The position numbers were made by a program, and so were the translations under genes. The notes beneath the pieces are model-generated. The model was not told the DNA's origin, ran no database searches, and saw nothing but the letters and a program-made list of their open reading frames with translations. DNA of 64,000 bases from UBA1660 sp964462035 (GTDB lineage Bacteria > Myxococcota_A > Polyangia > Polyangiales > Houyiibacteriaceae). Positions 18,025-28,113 of this stretch are shown here, in pieces. Each line of letters opens with the position of its first letter. The first letter of the stretch is position 1. Where the stretch lies: positions 4,804 through 68,803 of the forward strand of contig CAYXAP010000050.1 in assembly GCA_964462035.1 (NCBI GenBank), read 5' to 3'.

Positions 18025-18984
18025 ATGACGAACCGACACCTCACCATCGCCTTCGTGGCGCTCGCCCTCGCCGGGATCGGCTGCGGCGACGACGACGGCC
18101 CGACCACCATGACCTCCGACGACATGGGCATGACGCCCGTCGACATGGGGATGACCATGGACGACGACCTCGGCATGACCGGCACCGACATGGGCCCGGC
18201 CGACATGGGCGGCTCGACCCGCGACCCGAACGACGCCCTCGCCGACGCCCGCGACCTGAACGACGAGCTCGCCATGATCGACTGCGAGTGCGACATGACC
18301 GGCTTCGACTCCGTGGACGCGTGCACCGCCTTCGACGGCACCCCCGACGCCTACGAGACCTGCCTCGACACCGCCTACGCCGACAACGTCGCCGCGCAGG
18401 GTGCCTCGCAGGTGTGCTTCGCCGACGCGCTCGAGACCTACGTCGCCTGCGTCGACGCGGCCGACTGCGACGAGACCGCGGGCGACACCTGCTTCGAGAC
18501 CTACTTCAACTCGCTCTCGGCTTGCCCGGACGGCGCGGACGCTTACTTCGCCGCCGTCGACGCCTGCGCCTCCACTCACATCGTCGGCGATGACGCCACG
18601 GAGTGCCCGGACGAGACCATCACCGCCGGCACCGTCGGCGAGGTCGCGACTGGCTCGACCGCGCTCGCGGGCAGCGACTTCGCGCTGACGTGCAACGACG
18701 GTGGCGCGCCCGACTACGCCGTGGCGTGGACCGCTCCGGCGACCGCCACCTACATCATCGACACCGTCGGCTCGACCTACGACACCGCGCTGGCCATCTT
18801 CGATGGCTGCGAGGGTGACGAGACGGCCTGCAACGACGACGCCGAGCTGGACAACGGCCTGCTCTCGCAGCTCTCGCTCGATGCGACGGAGGGCACCGTC
18901 TACACGATCGTCGTCTCCGGCTACAGCAACACCTCGTCCGGCGACTTCGTCCTGAACATCAACGAGGCGGCTGCCGCCGAGTAG
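18025..18984 (+). CDS. Secreted lipoprotein with Asp/Met linker
   Basis: A 319-aa lipoprotein: signal MTNRHLTIAFVALALAGIGC with Cys at 20, then GDDDG and a low-complexity linker built from repeated DMGM/DLGM/DMG units. Residues ~75-195 contain ten or so Cys in a regular spacing (CECDMTGFDSVDACTAF, ETCLDTAY, VCFADALETYVACVDAADCDETAGDTCFE), and the last ~110 residues form a beta-sandwich of the pre-peptidase C-terminal type (APDYAVAWTAPATATYIIDTVGSTYDTALAIFDGCEG). Such a module is common on secreted myxobacterial proteins. No enzymatic domain is seen. A clear terminator follows. Confidence 0.72.
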   Translation: MTNRHLTIAFVALALAGIGCGDDDGPTTMTSDDMGMTPVDMGMTMDDDLGMTGTDMGPADMGGSTRDPNDALADARDLNDELAMIDCECDMTGFDSVDACTAFDGTPDAYETCLDTAYADNVAAQGASQVCFADALETYVACVDAADCDETAGDTCFETYFNSLSACPDGADAYFAAVDACASTHIVGDDATECPDETITAGTVGEVATGSTALAGSDFALTCNDGGAPDYAVAWTAPATATYIIDTVGSTYDTALAIFDGCEGDETACNDDAELDNGLLSQLSLDATEGTVYTIVVSGYSNTSSGDFVLNINEAAAAE

Positions 18985-19004
18985 GCGTCCCTCGATCGGA
19001 AACG

Positions 19005-19040
19005 AAAACGGCCGTCGGTCTCCGGACCGGCGGCCGTTTT
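19005..19040 (+). terminator. Rho-independent terminator, probably bidirectional
   Basis: AAAACGGCCG at 19005-19014 pairs with CGGCCGTTTT at 19031-19040, extended inside by GGTC/GACC, giving a long GC stem ending in four T on either strand. It lies 20 bases after the lipoprotein stop and 14 bases before the stop of the cyclase gene on the other strand, so it can end both transcripts. Confidence 0.85.
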
Positions 19041-19053
19041 ACATTCTGGAGGC

Positions 19054-21210
19054 TCACTTCGTCGTCATCGACATCGAGCCGTTCCAGCCCTCGGGTGGCG
19101 GCTCGGCGGCGAACGCACGCGCCTGCTCCGCCATCAGCGCCGGGGCCAGGTCACCCTCCCGCAGCGGGCCGGCGGCCTCGAAGGCCTCGGCGGCCTCCTC
19201 GAACTTCCGCTCCCGGTAGAGCTCGAGCGCGGCCTCGTACTTCGCGATGGTCTCGAGCATCTCGTCCGAGACCTCGCCCTTGCGTCCGACCAGCTCGTGG
19301 ATGAGCACCGCGCGGCTCTTGCCCTTCACCGCGACCCACTCGAGCGGCCGCAACACCATGTGGTCCTTCACCAGCTCTGCGGTGGTCTCGCCCAGCATGA
19401 TGCGGGTGCCGTAGCGCTTGTTGAGGTTCTCGAGGCGGCTGGCGAGGTTCACCGCGTCGCCCATGACCGTGTAGTTCAGCCGGCTGGTGGCTCCGAAGTT
19501 GCCGACCAGCACGTCGCCGGTGTTGAGCCCGATGCGCGTCTGCAGCTGCGGCAGCCCGCGCTCGGTCCAGCCCTTCTGCAGCTCCTCCAGCTTCGCCCGC
19601 ATGGCGAGCGCCCCTTCGCAGGCGTTGAGCGCGTGGTCCGCGTCGTCCCGCGGCGCGCCCCAGAAGGCCATGATCGCGTCGCCGATGTACTTGTCGACCG
19701 TTCCTTGCTGCGCTCGGATCGCGTCGCTGAGCCCCTCGAGGTACTCGGCGAGGACGGCGACCAGATCGTCGGGGTCCATCTTCTCCGCCACCGAGGTGAA
19801 ACCGGCGATGTCGCTGAAGAGGATGGTCAGCTGCTCCTTTCGGCCGCCGAGCACCGCTTCCTCGCCGCTGAAGATCAGATCGCGCACGACCTCCTTCGGG
19901 ATGTACTTGCCGAAGGAGCGCAAGCTCGCCTTCATGCGCACCGTCGTCTCGCGCATGTCGTTCACCTCGCGGACGAAGCTCTCGGCGGTGCCGAGCTCCC
20001 GATCCTCGAGGTCGAAGGCCCCGATACGTTCCAGCTCGTCGGCCAAGACCCGCAGCGCGCTGGAGATGCGGCTCGAGAAGAAGACGCCACAGAAGATCGC
20101 GATGAGGGAGGCCACGATGGCGACGATGGCCGTGGTCCGGGCCTGCTCCCGCACCGGCGCGAAGAAGTCGGCTTCCGGCACCGCGACGAGCACGGTCCAG
20201 TCGATGCCGGACTCCTCCGGGAAGGGCTGGCTCATCACCAGGTACTCGCCGGCCTCGAGCTCCCGTGGCTCGCCCAGCCCCGCGGCGCTGACCGCCTCCC
20301 AGGCGGTCGCGAGCATCTCGTCCGGGTGACCCTCCGCCTGGGCGATGGCGATCTCCCCGTCGACCTCGACGGTGGTCTGTCCGTCGGGGTGACCGACCAC
20401 CTCTCCATCGCGCGTGACCACGTAGACCTGGCCGTGGTTGCCGATCTCGAGCTGGGAGAGGAACGCCGACAGGTCGCTCATCTCGTACTCGACGGCCCAG
20501 ACCCCGCGAAGGGGCTCGACCTCCGGGTCCGGCTCCTCCACCCGGTGGGCCCGCGCATACATGAAGCCGGGCTGCCGAACGGTCGCGAAGACGAAGGGCT
20601 CGACCCAGACGCCGCCCTCCTCGGCCGCGGCGGCGGCCTGATACCAGGGGCGAACGCGTGGGTCGTAGTCCCCGTCGTCGCGGCTCTCCACGATGCGCCA
20701 CCCCCACTGCTGGCCGTCCTGGAAGTGGTCCGCGTCGGGCACGAGCTCTCGCATCCGAGTGTGCTCCGCATCGAGCGGGGTTCGCCAGACGCCCCGGATG
20801 GCGCCCTCCGGATCCCGATGCACGGCGACGTAGGTTCCGTCGGCACCGCCGAAGCTGGCCCAGGTGAACTCCGGGTGCGCCTCGATCGCCGCGCGGAAGT
20901 GTTCGAGCATCGCCTGCGGAGGCGCCGACTCGTTGTAGGGCCCGAGATCGATGCGTGCGTCGAGCGCGTCGTCCTGCGTGAGCGAGACGTAGGGCGCCGC
21001 GGGCTCGAAGTAGCGGAGGGTCCGCTGCGTGGTCGCGGCCGCGAGCTGATCGGCGTACCCGGTCCACAGGTGGTCGACGATTCGGACGGAGCTCAGGTAG
21101 GCCAGCAGGCCGACCCCGCCGGCTCCGGCGAGGATGAGCAGCACCACCACGCTGACCAGCGTGGGCCTGAGCGGCAATCCGCGACGCCGCTTCTGAGCGC
21201 CCTTCCCCAT
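19054..21210 (-). CDS. Adenylate cyclase with Cache sensor and HAMP
   Basis: A 718-aa transmembrane class III cyclase. TM1 at ~16-38, a periplasmic double-Cache-like sensor of ~315 residues (DPRVRPWYQAA is the typical dCache strand-helix wording), TM2 at ~358-380, HAMP at ~380-430, then the cyclase domain. The metal-binding Asp are present (D467 in ILFSDIAGFTS and D511 in DKYIGDAIMAFWG), as are the Lys of the adenine pocket (VDKYIGD) and the Asn/Arg end motif (VMGDAVNLASRLENLN), so it should make cAMP. A short C-terminal helical segment resembles a TPR-like repeat (KYEAALELYRERKFEEAAEAFEAA). Likely responds to a small extracellular ligand. Confidence 0.9.
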   Translation of the reverse strand: MGKGAQKRRRGLPLRPTLVSVVVLLILAGAGGVGLLAYLSSVRIVDHLWTGYADQLAAATTQRTLRYFEPAAPYVSLTQDDALDARIDLGPYNESAPPQAMLEHFRAAIEAHPEFTWASFGGADGTYVAVHRDPEGAIRGVWRTPLDAEHTRMRELVPDADHFQDGQQWGWRIVESRDDGDYDPRVRPWYQAAAAAEEGGVWVEPFVFATVRQPGFMYARAHRVEEPDPEVEPLRGVWAVEYEMSDLSAFLSQLEIGNHGQVYVVTRDGEVVGHPDGQTTVEVDGEIAIAQAEGHPDEMLATAWEAVSAAGLGEPRELEAGEYLVMSQPFPEESGIDWTVLVAVPEADFFAPVREQARTTAIVAIVASLIAIFCGVFFSSRISSALRVLADELERIGAFDLEDRELGTAESFVREVNDMRETTVRMKASLRSFGKYIPKEVVRDLIFSGEEAVLGGRKEQLTILFSDIAGFTSVAEKMDPDDLVAVLAEYLEGLSDAIRAQQGTVDKYIGDAIMAFWGAPRDDADHALNACEGALAMRAKLEELQKGWTERGLPQLQTRIGLNTGDVLVGNFGATSRLNYTVMGDAVNLASRLENLNKRYGTRIMLGETTAELVKDHMVLRPLEWVAVKGKSRAVLIHELVGRKGEVSDEMLETIAKYEAALELYRERKFEEAAEAFEAAGPLREGDLAPALMAEQARAFAAEPPPEGWNGSMSMTTK

Positions 21211-21238
21211 GCGCCCTTCCTACCATGGGGAGCGCTCG

Positions 21239-22492
21239 CTAGGGGGAACAGCCGATGAGGATCGACTCCGCGGTGGTCTCGTCGATCGTGCCCGTGAACA
21301 CCGACACCAGAGCTTCGTCACCCCCGCCGGCGATGGAGACCTCGCTGCGGGCGCTCCCCGAGTCGAGCTCGACGAGGGCACCGAGGGTCGGTCGCACACT
21401 GCGATCGAAGCCCATCACCACGTAGCCGCTGTCGATGCGCCCGCCGAGCCAGCCGAGCTCGATGCCGGCGATCACGCCGAAGTCGGTGGTCGCCAGCTCG
21501 ATCCCGACCGGTCCGTAGGCGTCGAAGCGGGCACGGTCGGGTAGCGGAACGGTGCGCTCCTCGCGCACCGATCCGTCGGCGTCCAAGAGCACCATCCGCA
21601 CCACCGGTCCGTCCCCATCGTCCGCCACGAAGGCCACCACGATCCCGTCCGCCACATCGGGCCATCGGGCGACCGCGACGTCGGAGCCATTCGTCCCGAG
21701 CGTGCGCTCTACGGGTGCGACCCCGGGTTCGTGCCACCAGAAGAGCCGAGTGGAGACCCCGCCGCGCACCCGACTGACCGCGAACGCTCCGTTCTCGAAG
21801 GCCACCGCGCCGCCGATGCCGGGCCAGAGCGTGTCCACATCGGAGCTCGGCGCGAGCCGGTCGGACTCGTAGAAGCGGTGCTGGCTGCCGGCGACGTCGC
21901 ACTCGAAGAAGTCGAAGGCGGCGAACCAGCCTGTGGGTCGGGCGACCAAATCGGTCACGTCCCGCCGGAGGGTGCAGTCCGGCAGCGAATCCAGGTGCGG
22001 CGCGAGCTGCCCGGCATCGCTGGCGTCGTAGGCACCGGTGAACGCCGTCCACTCGACCCCCGTCCCGACGACGAGCGTCTCCCCCGTCGCCGCCGCCGCC
22101 AGCCCGCGCGACGCCGGGTGGGCGCTCATGATCGACTGATCGGCCCCGAGGGTGAGCCGCCCGCCGCCCTGCACTCGGCGTGCGGCGAGGATCGGCACGC
22201 GACCGCAGGTGTCCGGCGACTCGCGGGCGATCTGATCGAAGGCCCCGTCGCGAGCGACGGTCGCCGAATCGGTCACCGGCCCACAGCCGAGCGAGCTCCA
22301 GCGACTTCGATCCCGGTCGAGCACCATGAGCACCTCGCAGCTCCGTGGCGGGACGAAGGCGTCGCGCCGCCCGGAGTCGATCGGCGCGGCGTCCGGTCGC
22401 GGCGTGGGCTCCCCGAGCTCGTGGCTGCGATAGCACCCGCCCACCACACCGAGCGCCACCAGCACGAGCGCGATTCGAAGAATGGCCCCCAT
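21239..22492 (-). CDS. Large secreted lipoprotein, unknown
   Basis: A 417-aa lipoprotein starting at ATG 22492: MGAILRIALVLVALGVVGGCYRSHE, Cys at ~20, then a Pro/Asp linker (PTPRPDAAPIDSGRRDAFVPPRSC). The remaining ~370 residues have repeated beta-type segments (VRMVLLDADGSVREERTVPLPDRARFDAYGPVG; FENGAFAVSRVRGGVSTRLFWW), as in beta-propeller proteins. No catalytic motif is seen. It ends 28 bases before the cyclase gene and points the same way, so the two may be co-transcribed with the lipoprotein first. Confidence 0.65.
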   Translation of the reverse strand: MGAILRIALVLVALGVVGGCYRSHELGEPTPRPDAAPIDSGRRDAFVPPRSCEVLMVLDRDRSRWSSLGCGPVTDSATVARDGAFDQIARESPDTCGRVPILAARRVQGGGRLTLGADQSIMSAHPASRGLAAAATGETLVVGTGVEWTAFTGAYDASDAGQLAPHLDSLPDCTLRRDVTDLVARPTGWFAAFDFFECDVAGSQHRFYESDRLAPSSDVDTLWPGIGGAVAFENGAFAVSRVRGGVSTRLFWWHEPGVAPVERTLGTNGSDVAVARWPDVADGIVVAFVADDGDGPVVRMVLLDADGSVREERTVPLPDRARFDAYGPVGIELATTDFGVIAGIELGWLGGRIDSGYVVMGFDRSVRPTLGALVELDSGSARSEVSIAGGGDEALVSVFTGTIDETTAESILIGCSP

Positions 22493-22646
22493 CGGTCCCA
22501 ACCTAGCAGCGAGTGAGCCCCGCTCACCCTTCGAGGACGCGAAAAACCGGCCCGCCGGCTTGATCAGTGGGGGATCTCACGGCTAGAACGGGTACCAGGC
22601 TTTCTTGGGGCGGCCAGTCGTTGGGGCCGTTGCTCGTGGGGTGAAG

Positions 22647-25600
22647 ATGTTGTCGAAGGTGAGGGTCCCTCGATGGGCCCTACTCATGTGTGGGATGTCG
22701 TTCTTGGGGTACGCGGAGGCGTGCAACGAGCCCGATTTCGCCGACCCGCCGGACGAAGGCGACCGACTCACGCTCGGTGGGCTGGTCTACGAGATCCTGC
22801 ACTCCAATCTGGAGCGCGCGGACATGTGCGGCACCGAGTACGCCGACACGCTCGCCATCGACAAGGAGCGCTTCGTCAGCAGCTTCGACCACGCCATCAG
22901 CGAGGACGTGGTCGACACGCTGCCCGAGCTCCTCGGGGGCACGCTCCTGCCGGTCGTCGACAGTGGCGACCTGCCCGCGATGACCGACGCGCTCGCCCAA
23001 GCGATGGCGTTGCTCGTCGACGACGAGATCGATCCGGACCGCCGCGCGATGACCTCGGCTCTCGAGATCGCTCAGACCCGTTCGACCCTCGAGCGTTCGC
23101 ACGTGTTCGAGGTCGTGCGCCGGCTGCTCGCCGACCCGGACCTCGAAGACCGCATCCACGCCCTGGCCGCGATCGCGCAGGCGCGGGACGGCGACGGAAA
23201 CCTCCTCGGGACGGTGCTCGAGATCCTCGGCCGCAACCTCGAAGAGCCCTTCGAGAGCGAGTGCGAGGGCGTGGTCGTCGACGACCTCGCCGACACCCTG
23301 CTGGCCACCGCCCCCTACGCACCCGACGCCTCCATGGGCGCGCCGGCGTGGGCGGTCCGCGCCGACGAGAACGGCAACCCTCGGGTCGAGCCGCGCGGCG
23401 GCGCGCTCCCGGCCCCCTTCGTCGACGCCGACGGGGACCTCGTCGCCGACATCGACGCGCTCGGTCGCCCGGTCGACTCCGCCGGCGATCCGATCGACCG
23501 ACCGGCCTTCGGCGAAGGCGATGGCTTCGACGACCAGGGTCGCGCGCTCGGCGACGACGGCGAGCTCCTCTACGCCTACGTCGACGTGAAGCAGACCACG
23601 CTCTCGCACGTGCTGCAGCTCCTGCGCGCCGCCCTCGAAGCGGACGTCCATCGGGACCTGGTCGACGTCGCGGAGGCCGTGCTCGGCTCGCCCGTCGCCT
23701 GCACCGATGGGACCGCCGGCTGCTACGAGTACCCGGCCGACGACCACCCGCTCGCCGATCTCGCCTTCTTGATCTTCGAGATCGCTGGCGACGAGCGCGC
23801 ACGCACGCTCATCGAAGCGCTCGCGGTGCTGCTCGAGGAGGATCCCGACCTCGCCGAGGACGTGCTGGTCGCGCTCGGCAACGTCATCGAGGCCTTCGAG
23901 GGCAGCACCCTCTCGCTGACGGACCGCGAGCTCCTCGAGACCGCCGAAGGGCTCGTCCCGCTCCTGGCGGACGTCTTCGAGCTGCCGGCGAGCGGCGGCG
24001 CGAGCACCCCGCGGCTCCTGCTCGACGTGGTGGCGGACCTCGGGGACAACGCCCGCGACTTCCCCGAAGAGCTCGGCTTGATCATCGACTACCACGAGCT
24101 CCACAAGGACGCGGCGTGCTCCGCGGAGATGCCCGACCTGAGCCGCTCGGTGCCCGTCGATTACGACCTGCCGCGCTACTACATGTCGGGCGGGATGTCG
24201 GTCGACAACCGTTCGTCCCTGGAGCAGGTCATCGAGCTCCTCGACGTGGCCGACTGCGGCGACGTGCCCTTCAGCGGCGACCGCTCGGTGGCCTACGTGC
24301 TCCTCGATCTGCTGGCGGACCGGGACCCGAGCACCGTCTGCGGCCTCATCGACGCCTTCCTCGGGATCATCGACGTCTTCGGGGGCGCCAGCGACTTCGT
24401 GGTCAGCGGCGCGCTCGACCTCATCGGCTGCAACGGCGACGCGGTCGTCGGCGAGCTGCGCGCGCTCGACGCGCTGGCGCAGAGCGGCGCGCTCGACTTC
24501 CTCATCCCGGTCGCGCGCGTGTTCAAGGCGCAGGGACAGCTCGAGCTGCTGATCGACATCCTGAAGTTCGTCGCCGCCGACTTCCTGCTCGACGAGGACG
24601 GCGACCCGGGCACCAACTCGGTGGTCCGCCGTGCGCTGCCTTCGATCAGCGCCGCCATCGAAGCGGGCGTCGGCGATCCGATCCTCGACTTCGTGGACAT
24701 CCTGCTGACGCTCGAGACTGCCGACGGTGAGCCTCTCGCGGACGCACTCATCGACGCCATCGCCTTCCTGATCGACGACGACGGAACCATCCAGACCCGT
24801 CAGGGACCGACGGACACCAGCTACGTGCTCGCCTTGTTGCAGCCGCTGAAGGAGACGGTCGGCCGGCTCCGCACGGGCCGCGCCACCCCCGCCTTCGATC
24901 GGCTCGTCGATCACCTCGGCGGCTACCTGACCGACACCCGAATGGAAGGCGGTCGCGAGGTGCTCGCGGACCAGAACCTCATCCCGCTCGCCACGGTGCT
25001 GAGCGACACCGCGCGCGAGGCGACCACGCTGCGACCCGCGGCCTGGCAGTGCTACGTCGGCGAGGCACAGAGCGGCGTGGACGACCTGCTGGTCGGCCAG
25101 GACTTCGCCGCCGTGGTGCGCCTCGTCGGCGTGCTCGAGCGCAACCCGGAGGGCGAGGTGGTCGAGGACTGGCTCAGCGGCATGCTCGACCCGACCGCGA
25201 CCGACGGACTCTACGGACCGATGCTCCAGGTGGGCGCGGGCGTGCTGGGCACCGACACCACCCGTCCCGACGGCACGGACATCGACGTCCAGCCGCTCGT
25301 GACCTGGCTCGGGCGGGTCGCCCGCCAGCGCAGCGACGACGGCGCGGACTTGGTCGGCATCGTCGACCGCATGCTCATCGCGGACGAGGAAGGCGCGATG
25401 CTCGCCATCGGCCGCAACTTCGTGAACCCGGGGCCGCTGGAGTCCGGCGAGTCGCCGGCCGAGACCTTCGTGGACATCTTCGACTCGGTGACGAACGTGT
25501 CCGAGCCGATGATGTGCACCGTGGACAGCGACCTCCGATACACGCTCGGCGAGGCCGACGAGACGGTCACCGGGGTGGTCGATTTCATGGAGTCCGACAC

Positions 25601-25670
25601 CGGCCTCGGCGCGATCTACCAGCTGATCGGGCTCCGCCGCGACGGCCCGGCCACCATCGCGGAGGAGTGA
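22647..25670 (+). CDS. Very large acidic secreted protein, unknown
   Basis: About 1007 aa and rich in Asp, Glu, Leu and Ala. The N-terminus (MLSKVRVPRWALLMCGMSFLGYAEACNEPDF) looks like a signal peptide, possibly with a lipidated Cys, though the lipobox AEAC is weak. The body consists of repeated helical units of ~40 residues (LADLAFLIFEIAGDERARTLIEALAVLLEEDPDLAEDVLVALGNVIEAF; LIPVARVFKAQGQLELLIDILKFVAADFLL), a HEAT/ARM-like solenoid pattern. A short Asp/Gly stretch around residues 255-300 (DADGDLVADIDALGRPVDSAGDP) may bind calcium. It is not similar to anything I recognise. Start choice is tentative. Confidence 0.65.
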   Translation: MLSKVRVPRWALLMCGMSFLGYAEACNEPDFADPPDEGDRLTLGGLVYEILHSNLERADMCGTEYADTLAIDKERFVSSFDHAISEDVVDTLPELLGGTLLPVVDSGDLPAMTDALAQAMALLVDDEIDPDRRAMTSALEIAQTRSTLERSHVFEVVRRLLADPDLEDRIHALAAIAQARDGDGNLLGTVLEILGRNLEEPFESECEGVVVDDLADTLLATAPYAPDASMGAPAWAVRADENGNPRVEPRGGALPAPFVDADGDLVADIDALGRPVDSAGDPIDRPAFGEGDGFDDQGRALGDDGELLYAYVDVKQTTLSHVLQLLRAALEADVHRDLVDVAEAVLGSPVACTDGTAGCYEYPADDHPLADLAFLIFEIAGDERARTLIEALAVLLEEDPDLAEDVLVALGNVIEAFEGSTLSLTDRELLETAEGLVPLLADVFELPASGGASTPRLLLDVVADLGDNARDFPEELGLIIDYHELHKDAACSAEMPDLSRSVPVDYDLPRYYMSGGMSVDNRSSLEQVIELLDVADCGDVPFSGDRSVAYVLLDLLADRDPSTVCGLIDAFLGIIDVFGGASDFVVSGALDLIGCNGDAVVGELRALDALAQSGALDFLIPVARVFKAQGQLELLIDILKFVAADFLLDEDGDPGTNSVVRRALPSISAAIEAGVGDPILDFVDILLTLETADGEPLADALIDAIAFLIDDDGTIQTRQGPTDTSYVLALLQPLKETVGRLRTGRATPAFDRLVDHLGGYLTDTRMEGGREVLADQNLIPLATVLSDTAREATTLRPAAWQCYVGEAQSGVDDLLVGQDFAAVVRLVGVLERNPEGEVVEDWLSGMLDPTATDGLYGPMLQVGAGVLGTDTTRPDGTDIDVQPLVTWLGRVARQRSDDGADLVGIVDRMLIADEEGAMLAIGRNFVNPGPLESGESPAETFVDIFDSVTNVSEPMMCTVDSDLRYTLGEADETVTGVVDFMESDTGLGAIYQLIGLRRDGPATIAEE

Positions 25671-25728
25671 GCGGTACGGTTGTTGCTGTCTGAGCGAACG
25701 ACACTCTCGCTTGGCTCAGGCTGACACG

Positions 25729-26640
25729 ATGCTCCACCGACTCACCCTCTCGCTCCTCCTGCTCACCGGCTGCTTCCGCAACCACGGCGCCGGCGGCGAC
25801 GACGCGCCGGGCACCGATGGCGGCACCGGGCCTTGGCTCACTTGCTACGACGCCGACGTCTTCGGCGCGCCGGGCGACCCCTGTGATTTCGACGACGCGT
25901 GCTACGGCGACGGGCCATGCACGGGCGTCACCACCCGCTGCATCGACGGACGGGTGGACGTCGAGAGAATGACGGCGCCGGGGTGCCCGACGAGCTGCGA
26001 CGAGTTCATCCTCGCCCGGCGCCCCACGGGCATGCCGTGCGAGTTCGCTGGCACCTGTACCGTGGCCATCGACGAATGCTGCGTCGGCTCCTTCGAGTGC
26101 GACGGAGGCTTCGTGCGCCAGGTCGGCGCGACGGCGTGCGACAGCGACTGCGGCGAGACCAGCGTGTGCGAGGGCTGGGCGCCGCCTCCGCCCGAGGGGG
26201 TGCCTTGCACCGCCGACTCGGACTGCGACCCGGCGGCCTTCGAGTACTGCCTCCCCCCGGGCGTCTCGCCCGACTGCCCCGTCTGCACCACCGACGAGCG
26301 CACCTGCGCGAGCGACGCCGACTGCCCCGCTGGTACCCACTGCGCGGAGTACGAGCCGGTCTGCCCGCCCTGCGACGGCATCGCGCCCACCGCCTGCTTC
26401 GAGAACTGCGTCCCCGGCAGCTGTCCCGAAGGGCAGACCTGCGTGGAGGGTGGCGGCTGTGTCCCCCTCCGCTGCGACACGGGGGCGATCGACTGCGAGG
26501 AGAACTTCCGCTGCACCGGCGCGGGCGACGACGGCTGCGCGCGGCTCGCTTGTGAACGGGACTCCGACTGCGACTGCGGCAGCTGCATCTCCGGTGTCTG
26601 CTACGACGGCCCGGGCGTCTGCCGCGAACCATCCGCCTGA
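25729..26640 (+). CDS. Cys-rich secreted lipoprotein, unknown
   Basis: A 303-aa lipoprotein: MLHRLTLSLLLLTGCFRNHGAGG, Cys at 15, then DDAPGTDGG linker. More than 40 Cys follow in EGF-like or knottin-like spacing (CTADSDCDPAAFEYCLPPG, CASDADCPAGTHCAEYEPVCPPC, CPEGQTCVEGGGC). The Dx-Cys-P-x-G-x-x-C units are the same type seen in other myxobacterial surface proteins and are probably disulfide-bonded. No activity is suggested. Confidence 0.7.
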   Translation: MLHRLTLSLLLLTGCFRNHGAGGDDAPGTDGGTGPWLTCYDADVFGAPGDPCDFDDACYGDGPCTGVTTRCIDGRVDVERMTAPGCPTSCDEFILARRPTGMPCEFAGTCTVAIDECCVGSFECDGGFVRQVGATACDSDCGETSVCEGWAPPPPEGVPCTADSDCDPAAFEYCLPPGVSPDCPVCTTDERTCASDADCPAGTHCAEYEPVCPPCDGIAPTACFENCVPGSCPEGQTCVEGGGCVPLRCDTGAIDCEENFRCTGAGDDGCARLACERDSDCDCGSCISGVCYDGPGVCREPSA

Positions 26641-26691
26641 CCAGCAGACCGAGGGTTCGCAGCGCTCGCGCAGCGGGTACTCTCCCGCACC

Positions 26692-28047
26692 GTGACGCTG
26701 ATGAGATGCCTGCTGCCGCTCGCTGCTCTGGGGCTCTGCCTCCCGAGCCTCGCGCTGGCGAACACCCCCGACGACATCCAAGGGCTCGGTGCCCGCGCGA
26801 ACGCCATGGGCGGCGCCGGCACCGCTCTCGCGGAGGACTTCGCGGCGACCCACTACTCGCCGGCGAACCTCGCGTACTGCCGGGAGAGCTCGATCAGTCT
26901 GGCGCTGCGCCACACCATCTACGAGCTCGAGCTCGACAGCGACGATCCCGACGACCCGGATCTGAAGGAGCTACGCAACCAGACACGCACCACCATCGGC
27001 GTGTGCAACCGGCTGCCCTTCGGCTTCGCGCTCGGCATCGTCTTCGGCGTGGGCCTGCAGAACCCGATGACCCTCGACCAGGGTACCCTCGACGAGCAGC
27101 CACAGTTCCTGCTCTACGGCGAGCCCCTCGAGCAGCTCTCCATCCAGCTGGGCCTCGCCTACCAGATCGTCGACCAGCTGAGCATCGGCATCGGCGCGAG
27201 CATCCTGGTGAACAGCGGGCTCGGCATCGACGCCAGCATCCCGGTCGTCACCGCGGACACGGAGACTCTCTCCACCCGCATCCGCTGGGACCTCTCGCCC
27301 ACCGCCAGCATCATCGCGTCGGCGCACGTGCGGCCGATCCCCGAGCTGCGCTTCGCCCTCACCTATCGCTCCGCGCTCTTCCACGACCTCGACGCGCCCG
27401 CGACCATCGAGGTCAACGCCGCCGGCGCGTTCCTCGACGTGCCGATCCTGATCGAGAGCGCCGCCTGGTACTCGCCGCAGCAGATCGCCTTCGGCGCGAC
27501 CTACACGCTGCTCGACATGCTCACCATCGCCTTCGACTTCAGCTGGCAGGACTGGTCGAAGCACCCGGGGCCCTTCCTGGTCGTGACCCCGAACAGCCCG
27601 CCCGGAGAGATGACCGTCGCCGACGGACTCAGCTACCCGCCGCGCGAGGACTACGGCTTCCGCGACGCCTTCGTCCCGCGCCTCGGCCTCGAGTTCCGCA
27701 CCCTCGAAGAGAAGAACCTCGCCATCCGCGCGGGCTATGGCTTCCGCAACCAGGTCGCCCCGCTGCCCACCCAGACTTCGAACCTGCTCGACTCCGCGAT
27801 GCACTCGATCACCCTCGGCGCGGGCTACGACTTCGGCGACGATCCGGACGCCGCCAACCCCGCGCCCGGGAGCCCCTACGTCCGTGGCGTCGATGGTCGG
27901 CTGAGCGTCTTCGTCCGCGTCGGGCACATGAGGAGCCAGACCGTCGATCGACCCGATCGCGTGGCCAACGGCGAGCCGCTGGGCCGCTACACCTTCGGTG
28001 GAAACGTCGTGGACGCCGGCCTCGAGCTCACGCTCGGCTGGTTCTGA
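26692..28047 (+). CDS. FadL/OmpP1-like outer-membrane porin
   Basis: A 451-aa protein with a signal peptide ending LALANT. The N-terminal GLGARANAMGGAGTALAEDFAATHYSPANLAYCR is the hallmark of the FadL/TodX/OmpP1 family (NAMGGA...A...D..A...NPA). The rest is amphipathic beta-strands typical of a 14-strand barrel, and the C-terminal residues are aromatic (LELTLGWF). In the family it carries long-chain fatty acids or other hydrophobic compounds across the outer membrane. The start at 26692 is GTG; an ATG at 26701 is equally possible. Confidence 0.85.
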   Translation: MTLMRCLLPLAALGLCLPSLALANTPDDIQGLGARANAMGGAGTALAEDFAATHYSPANLAYCRESSISLALRHTIYELELDSDDPDDPDLKELRNQTRTTIGVCNRLPFGFALGIVFGVGLQNPMTLDQGTLDEQPQFLLYGEPLEQLSIQLGLAYQIVDQLSIGIGASILVNSGLGIDASIPVVTADTETLSTRIRWDLSPTASIIASAHVRPIPELRFALTYRSALFHDLDAPATIEVNAAGAFLDVPILIESAAWYSPQQIAFGATYTLLDMLTIAFDFSWQDWSKHPGPFLVVTPNSPPGEMTVADGLSYPPREDYGFRDAFVPRLGLEFRTLEEKNLAIRAGYGFRNQVAPLPTQTSNLLDSAMHSITLGAGYDFGDDPDAANPAPGSPYVRGVDGRLSVFVRVGHMRSQTVDRPDRVANGEPLGRYTFGGNVVDAGLELTLGWF

Positions 28048-28113
28048 CGACCGAGAATTCGCGAACCTGGCTACGTCGTTGCTCGCCACGAAACGCAGGC
28101 CCATGGTTCGCTC

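Noticed and set aside
22680..24914. Frame antisense to the 1007-aa protein
   Set aside because: Val/Glu/Asp/His low-complexity mirror of the real gene; no domain or start context.
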